Shown here piece after piece: positions 1-5,533 of a DNA stretch of 5,721 nucleotides. The stretch lies in contig JAEYXQ010000125.1 of the NCBI GenBank assembly GCA_023431205.1, positions 1 to 5,721 on the forward strand, read 5' to 3'. Position numbers and translations under genes: made by a program. Numbering within the stretch: position 1 is the stretch's first letter; each line of letters starts with the position of its first letter. The notes beneath the pieces were generated by a model. The model made no database searches and had not been told where the DNA came from. It saw only the letters and a list, made by a program, of their open reading frames with translations. The stretch is from Pseudomonadota bacterium. GTDB taxonomy: Bacteria; Pseudomonadota; Alphaproteobacteria; Rhizobiales; Devosiaceae.

Positions 1-350
1 CCTATAGCCTGGTCCGCCAGATGGTCATGGCCAATGGCTGGGAGATCATCGCCGAGCGCGAGCCGGGCGCCGATTTCAGCCCCGGCCGCATCAACGCCCG
101 CGTCACTGCCATTCCGGGCTGGCGCGAGGAGGTGGTGATCCGCGTCACCGGCGCCATGGAGAATTCCACCGTGGACATGCGCTCGGCCTCGCTCGACCTG
201 GTGCACGATTTCGGCGGCAATGGCCTGCGGATCGAAGGCTTCCTCGTAGCCCTCGACGACGCCGTCACCACGCTGCTGCGCGACAACCCCAACGCCAACC
301 AGCCGCTCGAGGCCGAGCCTGACCTGCCGGAAGAACCCGCGGCGGAATAG
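1..350 (+). CDS. DUF1499 family protein, C-terminal part (5' end outside window)
   Basis: The open frame enters from the left edge (first full codon at 3) and stops at TAG 348-350, giving 115 visible residues. The ATG at 21 is probably internal, because in-frame coding continues upstream of it (YSLVRQ). The segment resembles the C-terminal half of the DUF1499 family: a region with EREPGADFSPGRINA, then a strand-rich stretch ending in DDVVIRV-like text (here EEVVIRVTG), then the family-typical DMRSAS, a histidine-containing turn (LVHDFGGNGLRIEGFL) and a final helix. In the family this is followed by little else; here there is an acidic, proline-rich tail of about 20 residues (EAEPDLPEEPAAE). 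The biochemical role of DUF1499 is not known. The N-terminal part, where many members have membrane segments, is not visible. The gene converges on the hydrolase gene with 3 nt between the two stop codons. Confidence 0.75.
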   Translation, partial: YSLVRQMVMANGWEIIAEREPGADFSPGRINARVTAIPGWREEVVIRVTGAMENSTVDMRSASLDLVHDFGGNGLRIEGFLVALDDAVTTLLRDNPNANQPLEAEPDLPEEPAAE

Positions 351-353
351 CCC

Positions 354-1256
354 TCAGGCCGGCTCCACTCGCAGCCCGAACGGCGTGCGATGGGCCCTGA
401 GGTCACCCCGGTCGGCCAGGTACTCCACATGCGCGGCAATGGTCATCCCCGCCGCCCGCCGCACCGGCAGTGGCTGGCTCGGATAGATGCCGGCAACGAT
501 CCGTCCGATCGTGCGCGCCCCCGCCGCCACCGCCGCCAGCACCTGCCTATTGCGCGCTTCCCGGTGCCCCTTGAGCGCCGCTGCATGAACCGGACCATCG
601 GCGATGGGGCCCCCATGCGCCGGCAAATAGCGACGGTAGGGCAGGGCGGTGACTTTTTCGAGCGAGGCGAGGTAGTCGGCCATCGAGCCATCCGGCACCG
701 CTACCAGCGTCGAGTTCCAGCCCATCACATGATCGCCCGACAGCAGCGTCTCGCCGACGCCGAAGGCCAGATGGTTGGCACAATGGCCGGGCGTCGCATG
801 CACCGTCACTGCGATGTCGCCGGCAAGGATGCGGTCGCCATCATTCAGCGTCCGATCCGGCACCAGGTCCCAGTCGCAGGAGCGGCGCAGCCGGTTGCGC
901 TCGAATCGCCGGAGCGGCCGCGACAGCCGGTGCGGTCCGCCGAACCAGAGCGGCGCGCCCAGATCCTCGGCAAGGCGGCGAGCCCCCGCAGAATGATCGC
1001 GATGGGTATGCGTCAGCAGGATCGCCGCCACCTCCCGCCCCCCGATGGCATCGAGCAGCGCCGAGCGGTGTCGCGGATCATCCGGCCCTGGGTCCACCAG
1101 CGCCAGCCGCCGGTCGCCAAGCAGAAAGCTGTTGGTGCCGGTGAAGGTATAGGCGCTCGGGTTGGGCGCGGTGACCCGCACGATGCCCTCGGCCACGGCG
1201 ATGGCACGCCCGGTCTCGGGATCGAAACTGGTGTCGAAGACGGGAGCGGGCGGCAT
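354..1256 (-). CDS. MBL-fold metallo-hydrolase, LACTB2-like
   Basis: A 300-residue protein of the metallo-beta-lactamase fold, near the usual length of LACTB2-type members. The metal-binding set is complete: THTHRDH at residues 82-88 (H83, H85, D87, H88), GHC with H158, the bridging aspartate D175 in SGDHVMGW, and H214 in PAHGG. Before the first motif, a conserved TGTNSFLLG and LVDPG (about 39-57) form the first beta sheet. After H214, the charged helix HREARNRQ (231-238) and about 60 further residues fit the small winged-helix domain appended in the LACTB2/BLACT_WH subgroup. No signal peptide is seen, so it is probably cytosolic. Subgroup members include endoribonucleases and hydrolases of small esters; the substrate here cannot be read from sequence. 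The start ATG (1254-1256) has only a weak AGG 7 nt upstream. The gene is divergent from bioY, with no evident functional link. Confidence 0.9.
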   Translation of the reverse strand: MPPAPVFDTSFDPETGRAIAVAEGIVRVTAPNPSAYTFTGTNSFLLGDRRLALVDPGPDDPRHRSALLDAIGGREVAAILLTHTHRDHSAGARRLAEDLGAPLWFGGPHRLSRPLRRFERNRLRRSCDWDLVPDRTLNDGDRILAGDIAVTVHATPGHCANHLAFGVGETLLSGDHVMGWNSTLVAVPDGSMADYLASLEKVTALPYRRYLPAHGGPIADGPVHAAALKGHREARNRQVLAAVAAGARTIGRIVAGIYPSQPLPVRRAAGMTIAAHVEYLADRGDLRAHRTPFGLRVEPA

Positions 1257-1354
1257 TGCGAACCTAAAAGGGAGCGACTAAGACTTGGCCTCGACCGGAG
1301 CGCAGACGCCAGGGAGGCGCGCCGCTTCGGATGTGCAAGCACGGAAGGTATGAA
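1257..1354. promoter_or_regulatory. Divergent intergenic region between the hydrolase gene and bioY
   Basis: This 98-bp gap must hold the promoter of bioY and probably that of the hydrolase gene. On the plus strand a poor sigma70-like pair can be drawn (TTGCGA 1256-1261, 17-nt spacer, TAAGAC 1279-1284), but the -10 matches only half of the consensus, so I do not call it a promoter. No BioR-type operator (TTATNNATAA) is present, although many alphaproteobacterial biotin genes have one. The bioY Shine-Dalgarno GGAAGG lies at 1343-1348, 6 nt before the ATG. Confidence 0.4.
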
Positions 1355-1969
1355 ATGGCGCTGACTTTGACCACGCCCAACACGCTTCTCGGCCGTTTTC
1401 AGCCGCAAGGCGCTGCCGCCAAACTCGCGTCCAATGCCGTGACGGTCGTGCTCGGCACACTGTTCATTGCCGCCTGCGCCAAGATCAACGTGCCGACATG
1501 GCCGGTGCCGGTGACGCTGCAGAGCTTCGCCATTGCTGCCGTCGCTGCCGCCTTCGGGCTGCGCATCGGCGTTGCCACGGTTTCGCTCTACCTGCTCGAA
1601 GGCCTGATGGGCCTGCCGGTCTTCGCCGGCGCCTTCAGCGGTCCGGCCTACCTGCTCGGGCCGACCGGTGGCTTCCTGATCGGCTTCCTGATTCTTGCGG
1701 CCGTTACCGGCTTTGCCGCCGACCGCGGCGCTTCCGGCAAGCCGCTGGCGCTGTTCGGCGCCATGGTTGCCGGCAACGCGGTGATGATGGCGCTGGGCTT
1801 CGCCTGGCTGCTCGCCATGTCCGGCCAGGCAGGCTGGATCGACCAGGCCAATGTCGTGGCCTCCGCCTGGGCCCGCGGCGTCCAGCCCTTCGTGGTGTGG
1901 GATATCCTCAAGATGGCGCTGGCGGCCCTGACGGTCACCGGCATCTGGGGCATTCTTTCCCACCGCTGA
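1355..1969 (+). CDS. bioY: BioY, biotin ECF transporter S component
   Basis: A 204-residue hydrophobic protein with about six predicted membrane segments, the usual size and layout of BioY, the substrate-binding subunit of biotin ECF transporters in the inner membrane. Family landmarks visible are PVPVTLQ (50-56), YLLEGLMGLPVF (79-90), the GPTGGFLIGF signature (102-111) and WDILKMALA (182-190), which carries the conserved D/K pair near the last segment. The start at 1355 is chosen because GGAAGG (1343-1348) is spaced 6 nt from it. An in-frame ATG at 1331 would add MCKHGRYE, has no ribosome site and would place charged residues not expected in the family. No bioM or bioN lies next to it; solitary BioY proteins are common and either use a shared energizing module or work at lower affinity alone. 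Transcription should end at the hairpin 20 nt downstream. Confidence 0.93.
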   Translation: MALTLTTPNTLLGRFQPQGAAAKLASNAVTVVLGTLFIAACAKINVPTWPVPVTLQSFAIAAVAAAFGLRIGVATVSLYLLEGLMGLPVFAGAFSGPAYLLGPTGGFLIGFLILAAVTGFAADRGASGKPLALFGAMVAGNAVMMALGFAWLLAMSGQAGWIDQANVVASAWARGVQPFVVWDILKMALAALTVTGIWGILSHR

Positions 1970-1988
1970 CGGAAAGCAGAGTTTGTGG

Positions 1989-2021
1989 AAAGGGCCGGCG
2001 TCACGCCGGCCCTTTTCCTTT
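1989..2021 (+). terminator. Intrinsic terminator of bioY, probably bidirectional
   Basis: A perfect 12-bp stem: AAAGGGCCGGCG (1989-2000), loop TCA (2001-2003), then CGCCGGCCCTTT (2004-2015), followed by a broken T tract (TCCTTTG). It begins 20 nt after the bioY stop. Read on the other strand, the stem starts 9 nt after the stop of the small membrane protein gene and is followed by TTTCCACAAAC, so it can end transcription from both sides of this convergent junction. Confidence 0.9.
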
Positions 2022-2023
2022 GT

Positions 2024-2188
2024 TCAGCCGGCGCTGCGCATCACCACGAAAGCCATGATGCCGATCACCACCACCGCCAGTACGGCCAGCAGCCCGAAGA
2101 TGGGTAGCGGTCCGGCGGCGGCGCCGGTGGATGGCGGCGGGTTCAGCGCCGGATCGGCGGGTTCCTTGAAGGCTTCCTGCTCGGCCAT
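2024..2188 (-). CDS. Small single-span membrane protein (54 aa)
   Basis: I do not recognise a family. The protein begins MAEQEAFKEPADPAL, has a proline/alanine-rich stretch to about residue 27, one hydrophobic segment of about 22 residues (roughly 28-50, containing IFGLLAVLAVVVIGIMAFVV), and ends with RSAG. A short C-terminal tail starting with arginine after the membrane segment suggests an N-out or tail-anchored small protein; orientation is not certain. The start at 2188 is chosen because it lies 4 nt after the stop of the DUF2934 gene. The longer open frame to 2302 runs inside that gene in another phase and is not needed. The Shine-Dalgarno is weak (GAG near the upstream stop), which fits translational coupling to DUF2934. 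It ends at the shared terminator. Its short length lowers certainty that it is expressed, but the clean membrane segment and tight spacing argue for a real gene. Confidence 0.65.
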   Translation of the reverse strand: MAEQEAFKEPADPALNPPPSTGAAAGPLPIFGLLAVLAVVVIGIMAFVVMRSAG

Positions 2189-2192
2189 GGTG

Positions 2193-2480
2193 CTACTCGC
2201 TGTCCCGGCCCGGCTGCGAGCCGGTGCCGTCATTGGCGGTCGAGCCACCACCGGTGCCGATGCTGCCGGCAACGCGCGCGCCTCCGGCGGGTAGGGTGCC
2301 ACCCGGATGAAGCGGGGTGGCCGAGCCCACCTCCACCCCGCCTGAGCCCAGATGGTCCTCGCCCATCAGTTCGCCCACCGCTTCGTGCCAGTGATCGTCA
2401 GGGTTACCCTCCGGCCGCCCTTTCCGTTCCCAGATCTGGTAGGCGCGCTGGCGGATACGTTCTTCATCGATGTCAGGCAT
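2193..2480 (-). CDS. DUF2934 family protein with low-complexity tail
   Basis: A 95-residue protein. Residues 6-46 match the DUF2934 pattern common in Hyphomicrobiales: EERIRQRAYQIWERKGRPEG, then a DDHW motif and an amphipathic helix ending ELMGE. The remaining half is glycine-, serine- and threonine-rich (GGSTANDGTGSQ and similar) and probably disordered. The function of DUF2934 is unknown; members are small, soluble and often sit near stress or carbohydrate genes. The start at 2480 is chosen because GGGAG lies 6 nt upstream and because the family domain begins a few residues later. An in-frame ATG at 2501 would add only MARRETA and lacks such a site. The gene is divergent from treZ and followed after 4 nt by the small membrane protein gene, so the two probably form one transcript. 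I saw no EcfG-type motif on its own strand. Confidence 0.85.
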   Translation of the reverse strand: MPDIDEERIRQRAYQIWERKGRPEGNPDDHWHEAVGELMGEDHLGSGGVEVGSATPLHPGGTLPAGGARVAGSIGTGGGSTANDGTGSQPGRDSE

Positions 2481-2512
2481 GGCCGTCTCCCGTCTTGCCA
2501 TTGTTAGAGGCA

Positions 2513-2538
2513 GGAACGGTGCGGGAGACGCGGCCGTT
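2513..2538 (+). promoter_or_regulatory. Candidate EcfG (general stress response sigma) promoter for treZ
   Basis: GGAAC at 2513-2517 and CGTT at 2535-2538 are separated by exactly 17 nt. This is the consensus used by alphaproteobacterial EcfG/RpoE2-type sigma factors (GGAAC-N16-17-CGTT). It points at treZ and predicts a start of transcription near 2545 with an untranslated leader of about 110 nt. Trehalose synthesis genes are known members of this regulon in rhizobia, so the placement makes sense. The match is seen directly; activity is inferred. A looser GGAAC (2599-2603) with TT at 2622-2623 lies closer to the gene but lacks the CG of the -10. Confidence 0.7.
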
Positions 2539-2657
2539 GCGAGGCAGTTGGTAATTCTTCAACCTTGCAGGCCGGTGGCCGATGCGCCCGGCGCGTCGGG
2601 AACGAAGCGCGCCTGCGGGTTTTGAAACAAAAAAGCCGGATCAGCAGGACTGACACG

Positions 2658-4493
2658 ATGAACGACATGGCTCCCCCGCTCTTCAGAACCGTGCAGCGGG
2701 ACCAGGAGATGAAATTCGGCACGCAGATCATTCCCCAAGGGGTGCGCTTCCGCCTCTGGGCGCCGTTCTGCGAGGCCGTCTCCCTCAAGATCTACGATCT
2801 CAACATGGTTGTGGCGATGGAGAGCCAGCCGCGCGGCTGGTACGAGGTGGAGGTGGCCGAGGCCCGGCCCGGCATGCGCTACCGCTTCGTGCTGGAAAAC
2901 GGACACGAAGTGCCCGATCCGGCCTCCCGCTTCCAGCCCGAGGACATTGACGGACCGAGCGAGATCGTCGACCCGCGCGCCTTCGGCTGGACCGACGAGG
3001 GTTGGCGCGGCCGTCCGTGGGAAGAGATGGTCATTTATGAGCTTCACGTCGGCACCTTCACGCCGGAGGGCACCTTCCGCGCTATCATCGACAAGCTCGA
3101 CTACCTTATCGAACTCGGCATCACAGCCATCGAGTTGATGCCGATCGGCGATTTCCCCGGCGACCGGAACTGGGGCTATGACGGCGGCCACTTGTTCTCC
3201 CCTGATGACTCCTATGGCCGTCCCGAGGATCTGAAGGCGCTGATCGATGCCGCCCATGCCAAGGGGCTGAGCGTCTTCCTCGACGTCGTCTACAACCACT
3301 TCGGCCCCAAGGGGAACTATATGGGCGTCTACACGCCCCTGATGACCGACAAGCACGACACCCCGTGGGGCGCAGCGGTCAACTACGACGCTGAAGGTTC
3401 CACGGCCGTGCGCGATTTCGTCTTCGCCAATGCTCGCTACTGGCTCAACGAATATCATTTCGACGGTCTGCGCTTCGACGCGGTGCACGAGATCCGCGAC
3501 TACGGCCCGCGCCACATGCTGCAGGATCTGGCCGAGCAGGTCCGGGCCTCGACCGACGGTCGCCACATCCACCTCGTGGCCGAAAACGCCGACAATCAGT
3601 CCGGATGGCTGAAGCGCCGCGAGGATAGTTCCCCGTGGCTCTACAATGCCCAGTGGAACGATGACGTCCACCACGCCCTGCACAACGCCATCACCGGCGA
3701 GACGCAGTGGTATTATGCCGATTTCGACAATCGGATGGACCTGGTTGGGCGCGCTCTGTCCGAGGGGCTCGCCTGGCAGGGCGAATACATGGAGCACGAG
3801 GACAAGGAAAAAGGCGAACCCAGCGCCTTCCTGCCACCCACCGCCTTCGTCGCCTATGCGCAGAACCACGACCAGGCCGGCAATCGCCCCTTCGGAGAGC
3901 GCCTTGCACAACTGGTGCCGCCCAACAAGGCGCGGCTGTGGGCGGCGCTCTATCTTCTGGCGCCGCAAATCCCGATGCTGTTCATGGGCGAGGAGTGGGG
4001 TGCCAAGACCCCGTTCCTGTTCTTCTCCGATGTCGGCGAGGATCTGGCCGATGCCATCCGCAAGGGTCGCGCCGAGGAGATGAAGGACTTCCCACGCAAG
4101 GAGGGGCAGGGCGATCCGCCCGACCCCATGGCAGTGGAGACGTTCGAGGCCTCCAAGCTCGAATGGGACGAGCACGCCGAGGAGGAGAATGCCCGCTTCC
4201 TCAGCCTCTACCGGCGGCTGATCGAGCTTCGAAGGAAGCACATCGTGCCGCGCCTGACGGGGATGGAGGGGTTCTCCGGCAGCTATGAACTGCTGGCGCC
4301 GCGGGTGCTGAAGGTGAGCTGGAAACTCGGCGACGGTTCGCGTCTGACCCTGGTCGCCAATCTCTCCGACGAGCCGTATGCCGGCGTCAGCATCTGGGGG
4401 CCAGACCAGCTTTGGCTCGAGGGCTTTGCCGAAGGCGACACCCTGTCGGCCTGGAGCCTTGTCTACAAGCTTTCCGAAGAGGCTGCCGTATGA
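2658..4493 (+). CDS. treZ: Malto-oligosyltrehalose trehalohydrolase (TreZ)
   Basis: A 611-residue GH13 enzyme that hydrolyses the alpha-1,4 bond next to the trehalose unit of maltooligosyl-trehalose, releasing trehalose in the cytosol; it is the second step of the TreY/TreZ route from glycogen or maltodextrin. An N-terminal beta-sandwich (about 18-105, with FGTQI and FRLWAP) precedes the barrel. The four GH13 regions are intact: DVVYNH (209-214), GLRFDAVH with nucleophile D274 (270-277), LVAEN with acid/base E309 (306-310), and QNHDQ with D405 (402-406). The TreZ-type GNRPFGERL follows. WEEMVIYELHVGTFTPEGTF (121-140) and NWGYDGGHLFSP (171-182) are also typical. A C-terminal beta domain starts near 540. 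The start at 2658 has AGGA 8 nt upstream; the frame is open back to 2565, but that extension is arginine-rich and not family-like, and the ATG at 2709 has AGGAG with no spacing. treY is not in view. A GH13 remnant overlaps its stop by ATGA. Confidence 0.95.
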   Translation: MNDMAPPLFRTVQRDQEMKFGTQIIPQGVRFRLWAPFCEAVSLKIYDLNMVVAMESQPRGWYEVEVAEARPGMRYRFVLENGHEVPDPASRFQPEDIDGPSEIVDPRAFGWTDEGWRGRPWEEMVIYELHVGTFTPEGTFRAIIDKLDYLIELGITAIELMPIGDFPGDRNWGYDGGHLFSPDDSYGRPEDLKALIDAAHAKGLSVFLDVVYNHFGPKGNYMGVYTPLMTDKHDTPWGAAVNYDAEGSTAVRDFVFANARYWLNEYHFDGLRFDAVHEIRDYGPRHMLQDLAEQVRASTDGRHIHLVAENADNQSGWLKRREDSSPWLYNAQWNDDVHHALHNAITGETQWYYADFDNRMDLVGRALSEGLAWQGEYMEHEDKEKGEPSAFLPPTAFVAYAQNHDQAGNRPFGERLAQLVPPNKARLWAALYLLAPQIPMLFMGEEWGAKTPFLFFSDVGEDLADAIRKGRAEEMKDFPRKEGQGDPPDPMAVETFEASKLEWDEHAEEENARFLSLYRRLIELRRKHIVPRLTGMEGFSGSYELLAPRVLKVSWKLGDGSRLTLVANLSDEPYAGVSIWGPDQLWLEGFAEGDTLSAWSLVYKLSEEAAV

Positions 4494-4679
4494 GGGAATG
4501 GTGGCGGTCCTCCGTCGCCTATTCCATCTTTCCGATGTCCTTCCAGGACAGCGATGGCGACGGGTTTGGGGGACATCAACGGCATCATCAGCCGGCTCGA
4601 CTATCTCGAGTGGCTGGGGGTCGATCTCATCTGGCTGGGGCCGCTCTACAAATCGCCCCTGATCGATGCCGGCTGGTGA
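4490..4679 (+). pseudogene. GH13 alpha-glucosidase-type gene, frameshifted and truncated remnant
   Basis: The ATG at 4490-4492 overlaps the treZ stop (ATGA), the mark of a translationally coupled operon partner. The first 27 codons read MREWWRSSVAYSIFP, then SFQDSDGDGFG, the start of GH13 alpha-glucosidase/oligo-1,6-glucosidase enzymes. At the G5 run 4568-4572 the frame is lost. Dropping one G restores family sequence: DINGIISRLDYLEWLGVD, then LIWLGPLYKSPLIDAGW, ending at TGA 4677-4679. Functional homologues continue with GYDVxDY and several hundred residues with the catalytic motifs; none of that follows in any frame. So there are two lesions, a +1 frameshift and loss of nearly all of the gene after about 62 residues. 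Without correction, the frame runs out of family and stops at 4690 (66 codons). A trehalose synthase is less likely but belongs to the same GH13 set. A sequencing error could explain the frameshift but not the truncation. Confidence 0.85.
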
Positions 4680-4713
4680 AGGTGGAGTGAGGGCAGACAC
4701 CACGCACGCTTTA

Positions 4714-4767
4714 CCCTCGTAGACCTCATCCTGAGCTTGGCCCTGGCAGACCTTATCCTGAGCTTGT
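4714..4767 (+). repeat. Tandem pair of 27-bp units (partial REP-arm duplication)
   Basis: Two adjacent 27-nt units, 4714-4740 and 4741-4767, agree at 23 of 27 positions; both contain AGACCTYATCCTGAGCTTG. The second unit runs on into a complete hairpin arm, the first does not, so the first is a partial copy of the left arm of the neighbouring REP-like element. Confidence 0.75.
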
Positions 4768-4832
4768 CGAAGGACGAGGTCGTTGGCGCAGTGGCCGCGA
4801 ACTCGTGGTTCGACAGGCTCACCATGAGGTCT
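4748..4832. repeat. REP-like bipartite palindrome (two opposed hairpins)
   Basis: Arm 1 (4749-4781) folds as a hairpin: GACCT and T4754 pair with AGGTC and G4776, one A/C mismatch follows, then TCCT pairs with AGGA around the 11-nt loop GAGCTTGTCGA (4760-4770). Arm 2 (4802-4828) folds as CTCGTGGT with ACCATGAG around TCGACAGGCTC (4810-4820). Arm 2 is the reverse complement of arm 1 at 25 of 31 positions over 4748-4778 against 4802-4832. The stem differences are paired (CC/GG in one arm, GG/CC in the other), so base pairing has been kept. A 20-nt linker separates the arms. From memory, repeats with the core CCTGAGCTTGTCGAAGGA are abundant in many alphaproteobacterial genomes; the copy number here cannot be judged from one window. 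No RAYT transposase is in view. Confidence 0.8.
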
Positions 4833-4932
4833 TCGGGACGCCCATGCGCTCACCACAACGGTCACCTGCTTTGCGCGCGGTGGACAAACGCATGCTACTC
4901 GGAGAACCCTTGGGTACACGCTGCGGGAGCCG
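4833..4932 (+). other. Leader region upstream of nasT
   Basis: No open frame with family resemblance lies between the REP-like element and nasT. The region should hold the nasT promoter. The best sigma70-like pair I can draw is TTGCGC (4871-4876), a 17-nt spacer and GCTACT (4894-4899), which is weak. A short ACCC-TT-GGGT inverted repeat lies at 4906-4915. No EcfG-type motif is present. The nasT ribosome site is GGGAG at 4925-4929. Confidence 0.35.
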
Positions 4933-5520
4933 ATGGCCGAGACCCTCTCTATCCTGGTGATCGACGACAACGCCATCCGCGCCTCGATCATCGAGGCGGG
5001 ATTGCGCGAGGCTGGGCACGCGGCGGTGCAGGTTATTACCGATATCGAGGGCGTGGCGCGGCGCATCGGCGAGATCGCCCCGGACGTGGTGATCGTCGAC
5101 CTCGAAAATCCCAATCGGGACGTGCTCGAGCACTTCTTTGCCATCAGCCGTTCGCTTCAGCGCCCGATTGCCATGTTCGTCGACAAGTCCGACCCCTCGG
5201 AGATCGAGGCGGCGGTGGAGGCGGGGGTGTCGGCCTATGTGGTCGACGGGCTGCGTAAGGACCGGATCAAGCCAATTCTGGATATGGCGATCGTGCGCTT
5301 CCGTGCCTTCTCGCGGTTGCGGGACGAACTCGAGGCCGCGCGCTCCGAACTTGAGGGACGCAAGATCATCGACAAGGCCAAGGGCATCCTGATGTCGACC
5401 CGCGGCCTGACCGAGGAGCAGGCCTATGGGCTGCTGCGCTCGACCGCGATGAACCAGAACCGGCGCATCGTCGAGATCGCCCAGGCGCTGATCACCGCCT
5501 CGGAACTGCTGGGACCATGA
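4933..5520 (+). CDS. nasT: NasT-type ANTAR-domain response regulator/antiterminator
   Basis: A 195-residue protein: an N-terminal receiver-like domain (about 5-115) and a C-terminal ANTAR RNA-binding domain (about 125-185). The receiver has the acidic pair D11/D12 (LVIDDN) and an acceptor-position aspartate D56 (VIVDLENP). The usual switch-lysine position reads AYVVDGL, so that lysine appears replaced, as I recall for NasT relatives. The ANTAR part shows the coiled stretch LRDELEAARSEL, then AKGILM (139-144), EEQAYGLLRSTAM (151-163) and RRIVEIAQALI. In known systems NasT binds paired hairpins in the leader of nitrate/nitrite assimilation mRNAs and prevents termination, while NasS holds it inactive without nitrate or nitrite. 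The start at 4933 has GGGAG only 3 nt upstream, a short spacing, but no other in-frame start exists nearby and the receiver begins at once. nasS follows after 13 nt, supporting the name; other ANTAR regulators such as AmiR are less likely. Confidence 0.9.
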   Translation: MAETLSILVIDDNAIRASIIEAGLREAGHAAVQVITDIEGVARRIGEIAPDVVIVDLENPNRDVLEHFFAISRSLQRPIAMFVDKSDPSEIEAAVEAGVSAYVVDGLRKDRIKPILDMAIVRFRAFSRLRDELEAARSELEGRKIIDKAKGILMSTRGLTEEQAYGLLRSTAMNQNRRIVEIAQALITASELLGP

Positions 5521-5533
5521 AGGGGGTGAGGTC

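Noticed and set aside
1256..1284. TTGCGA-N17-TAAGAC as the bioY promoter
   Set aside because: The -10 matches only three of six positions, and the -35 overlaps the start codon of the divergent gene; it is too weak to call.
1316..1323. GGCGCGCC palindrome upstream of bioY as an operator
   Set aside because: An 8-bp GC palindrome is common in such DNA and resembles no biotin regulator site.
390..1364. Plus-strand frame of 324 codons over the hydrolase gene
   Set aside because: It is arginine- and histidine-rich composition typical of a shadow frame; the minus strand encodes a complete metallo-beta-lactamase fold.
1013..1963. Minus-strand frame of 316 codons over bioY
   Set aside because: Its C-terminal end is an out-of-phase reading of the hydrolase gene and the rest is antisense to bioY; it is low-complexity and glycine/glutamine-rich.
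2587..2613. Short hairpin GGCGCG/CGCGCC in the treZ leader as a riboswitch or attenuator
   Set aside because: Only a 6-bp stem with a 12-nt loop, no T tract and no known leader motif; expected by chance at this GC content.
2559..5144. Very long minus-strand open frame (861 codons) across treZ and beyond
   Set aside because: It lies antisense to treZ with intact GH13 motifs, crosses the REP element and the start of nasT, and its protein shows no domain. Long antisense frames are expected from third-position GC bias.
4737..5258. Plus-strand frame of 173 codons starting in the repeat
   Set aside because: It begins in the REP-like element (LSLSKDEV is a translation of the repeat) and continues out of phase through nasT.
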